Assembly: GCF_004342485.1 (NCBI RefSeq)
Contig: NZ_SMBU01000038.1
Location: forward strand, 1 to 44,966
Direction of reading: 5' to 3'
DNA from: Roseateles saccharophilus
GTDB taxonomy: Bacteria > Pseudomonadota > Gammaproteobacteria > Burkholderiales > Burkholderiaceae_C
DNA: 44,966 nucleotides
In this document: positions 44,615 to 44,966 of the stretch, piece after piece
Position numbering within the stretch: the first letter of the stretch is position 1
How the letters are laid out: the number at the start of each line of letters is the position of its first letter
Notes under the pieces: generated by a model
Seen by the model: only the letters and a program-made list of their open reading frames with translations
Database searches by the model: none
What the model was told of the DNA's origin: nothing
Made by a program: the position numbers and the translations under genes

Positions 44615-44875
44615 TCCACTGCGCCGGGGAAATGACACCCCCGCCGGGGCGTACCGGCAGGCAGGCAAGGCGCGAGGAGGCAGCGGGCTCGCGCCCGCAA
44701 CGACGAGCAACGCCGCATGCCTGCCGGTACGCCCCGGCCCGCAGGGTGAGGACCAAAGCTGGCCCACTCGGCGTTGCTCGGCCTGGCCGGGGCCCAACCC
44801 CGGCTGCGCCTCGCGCCTGGATTAGGCCGGCTTTGGTCCTCACCGGGGTGCCATTTCCCCGGCGCAGTGGACTAG
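44611..44875. mobile_element. 265-bp inverted-repeat element (MITE-like), bounded by CTAG
   Basis: The ends are inverted copies. CTAGTCCACTGCGCCGGGG and AAATG from 44611 match the other end at 44875 read backwards, perfect for 24 bases and then with one mismatch for about 6 more. Inside are CCGGGGCGTACCGGCAGGCA (44644-44663) with its exact complement at 44718-44737, and GGTGAGGACCAAAGC (44745-44759) with GCTTTGGTCCTCACC (44830-44844). A small GCCGGGG/CCCCGGC hairpin sits at 44786-44804. No coding potential is seen. The CTAG at both borders could be a 4-bp target duplication. Which mobilising transposase it uses, if any, is unknown. Confidence 0.7.
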
Positions 44876-44937
44876 TCTTACTGTGTTAGTAAATTCAAGG
44901 CATTATGCGCACTTCTTCAAGCAAGAGGTGAGCCTTG

Positions 44938-44966
44938 ATGAAGGAACTGCAGGAGTTCGAGCGCTA
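44938..44966 (+). CDS. Start of a truncated, unidentified gene at the right edge
   Basis: ATG 44938 opens a frame (MKELQEFER) that runs off the window. It is preceded by GAGGTGA about 7 bases upstream. The leader after the inverted-repeat element is markedly A/T-rich (around 44878-44912), suggesting a promoter and possibly foreign DNA. Nine residues are too few to name a family. Confidence 0.55.

Noticed and set aside
1-44966. CRISPR arrays and tRNA or rRNA genes
   Set aside because: No regularly spaced direct repeats and no cloverleaf or rRNA-like segments were noticed on either strand. A computational scan was not possible.

Overview
The window is about 45 kb of very GC-rich DNA (roughly 70% G+C), densely coded on both strands. 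Its gene content suggests a Burkholderiales-type betaproteobacterium of the Rubrivivax/Roseateles/Leptothrix kind: several chemoreceptors, c-di-GMP signalling, a TonB-dependent receptor, a malonyl-CoA ligase and a double-length UvrA. This placement rests on protein style and base composition, not on a search. No rRNA, tRNA, CRISPR array, phage or plasmid replication gene was seen. Both window edges cut a gene.

Region by region. (1) 1-11186, almost all minus strand: an amidoligase/transglutaminase locus in two parts. The upstream part is circularly permuted ATP-grasp, alpha-E protein, then a transglutaminase-DUF2126 giant. The downstream part is an ATP-grasp/alpha-E fusion, then a short transglutaminase. 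A ParDE-like toxin-antitoxin pair and an alpha/beta hydrolase lie between the two parts. (2) 11.3-16.2 kb: a DUF2946-type protein and a TonB receptor (minus), an M20 amidohydrolase and a DUF1415 protein (plus), a 140-bp palindrome, and a small unknown gene. (3) 16.3-22.1 kb: a signalling island with an OmpR-type regulator, a CheR methyltransferase, a broken diguanylate cyclase, a GAF/PAS histidine kinase and an ECF-type sigma factor that seems to lack its -10 recognition region. (4) 22.1-27.1 kb: a secreted S9 peptidase carrying a repeat-derived insertion, then a dCache chemoreceptor whose leader holds a clear c-di-GMP-I (GEMM) riboswitch. (5) 27.1-33.4 kb: a 1874-residue tandem UvrA and a divergent single-receiver protein. 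(6) 33.5-38.9 kb: a malonyl-CoA ligase, a three-PAS diguanylate cyclase with an intact active site and I-site, a DEDD exonuclease and an EcsC-like protein. (7) 39.1-45 kb: two tandem chemoreceptors ending in CheR-docking pentapeptides, a Ser-rich unknown protein, a cyclopropane fatty acid synthase, and a 265-bp inverted-repeat element whose end supplies that gene's stop codon.

How the genes may work together. The first 11 kb encodes a predicted peptide- or amide-bond forming system: ATP-grasp ligation, an alpha-E partner and transglutaminase-type cleavage or crosslinking. Its substrate is unknown. A second theme is c-di-GMP and chemotaxis. An intact diguanylate cyclase makes the messenger, a riboswitch senses it ahead of a chemoreceptor that lacks a CheR tether, and a CheR and two tethered receptors lie nearby. 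The best leads are the riboswitch-chemoreceptor pair, the two-part amidoligase locus split by a toxin-antitoxin module, the structured repeats (15650-15789 and 44611-44875), and the broken or altered regulators (diguanylate cyclase and sigma factor).
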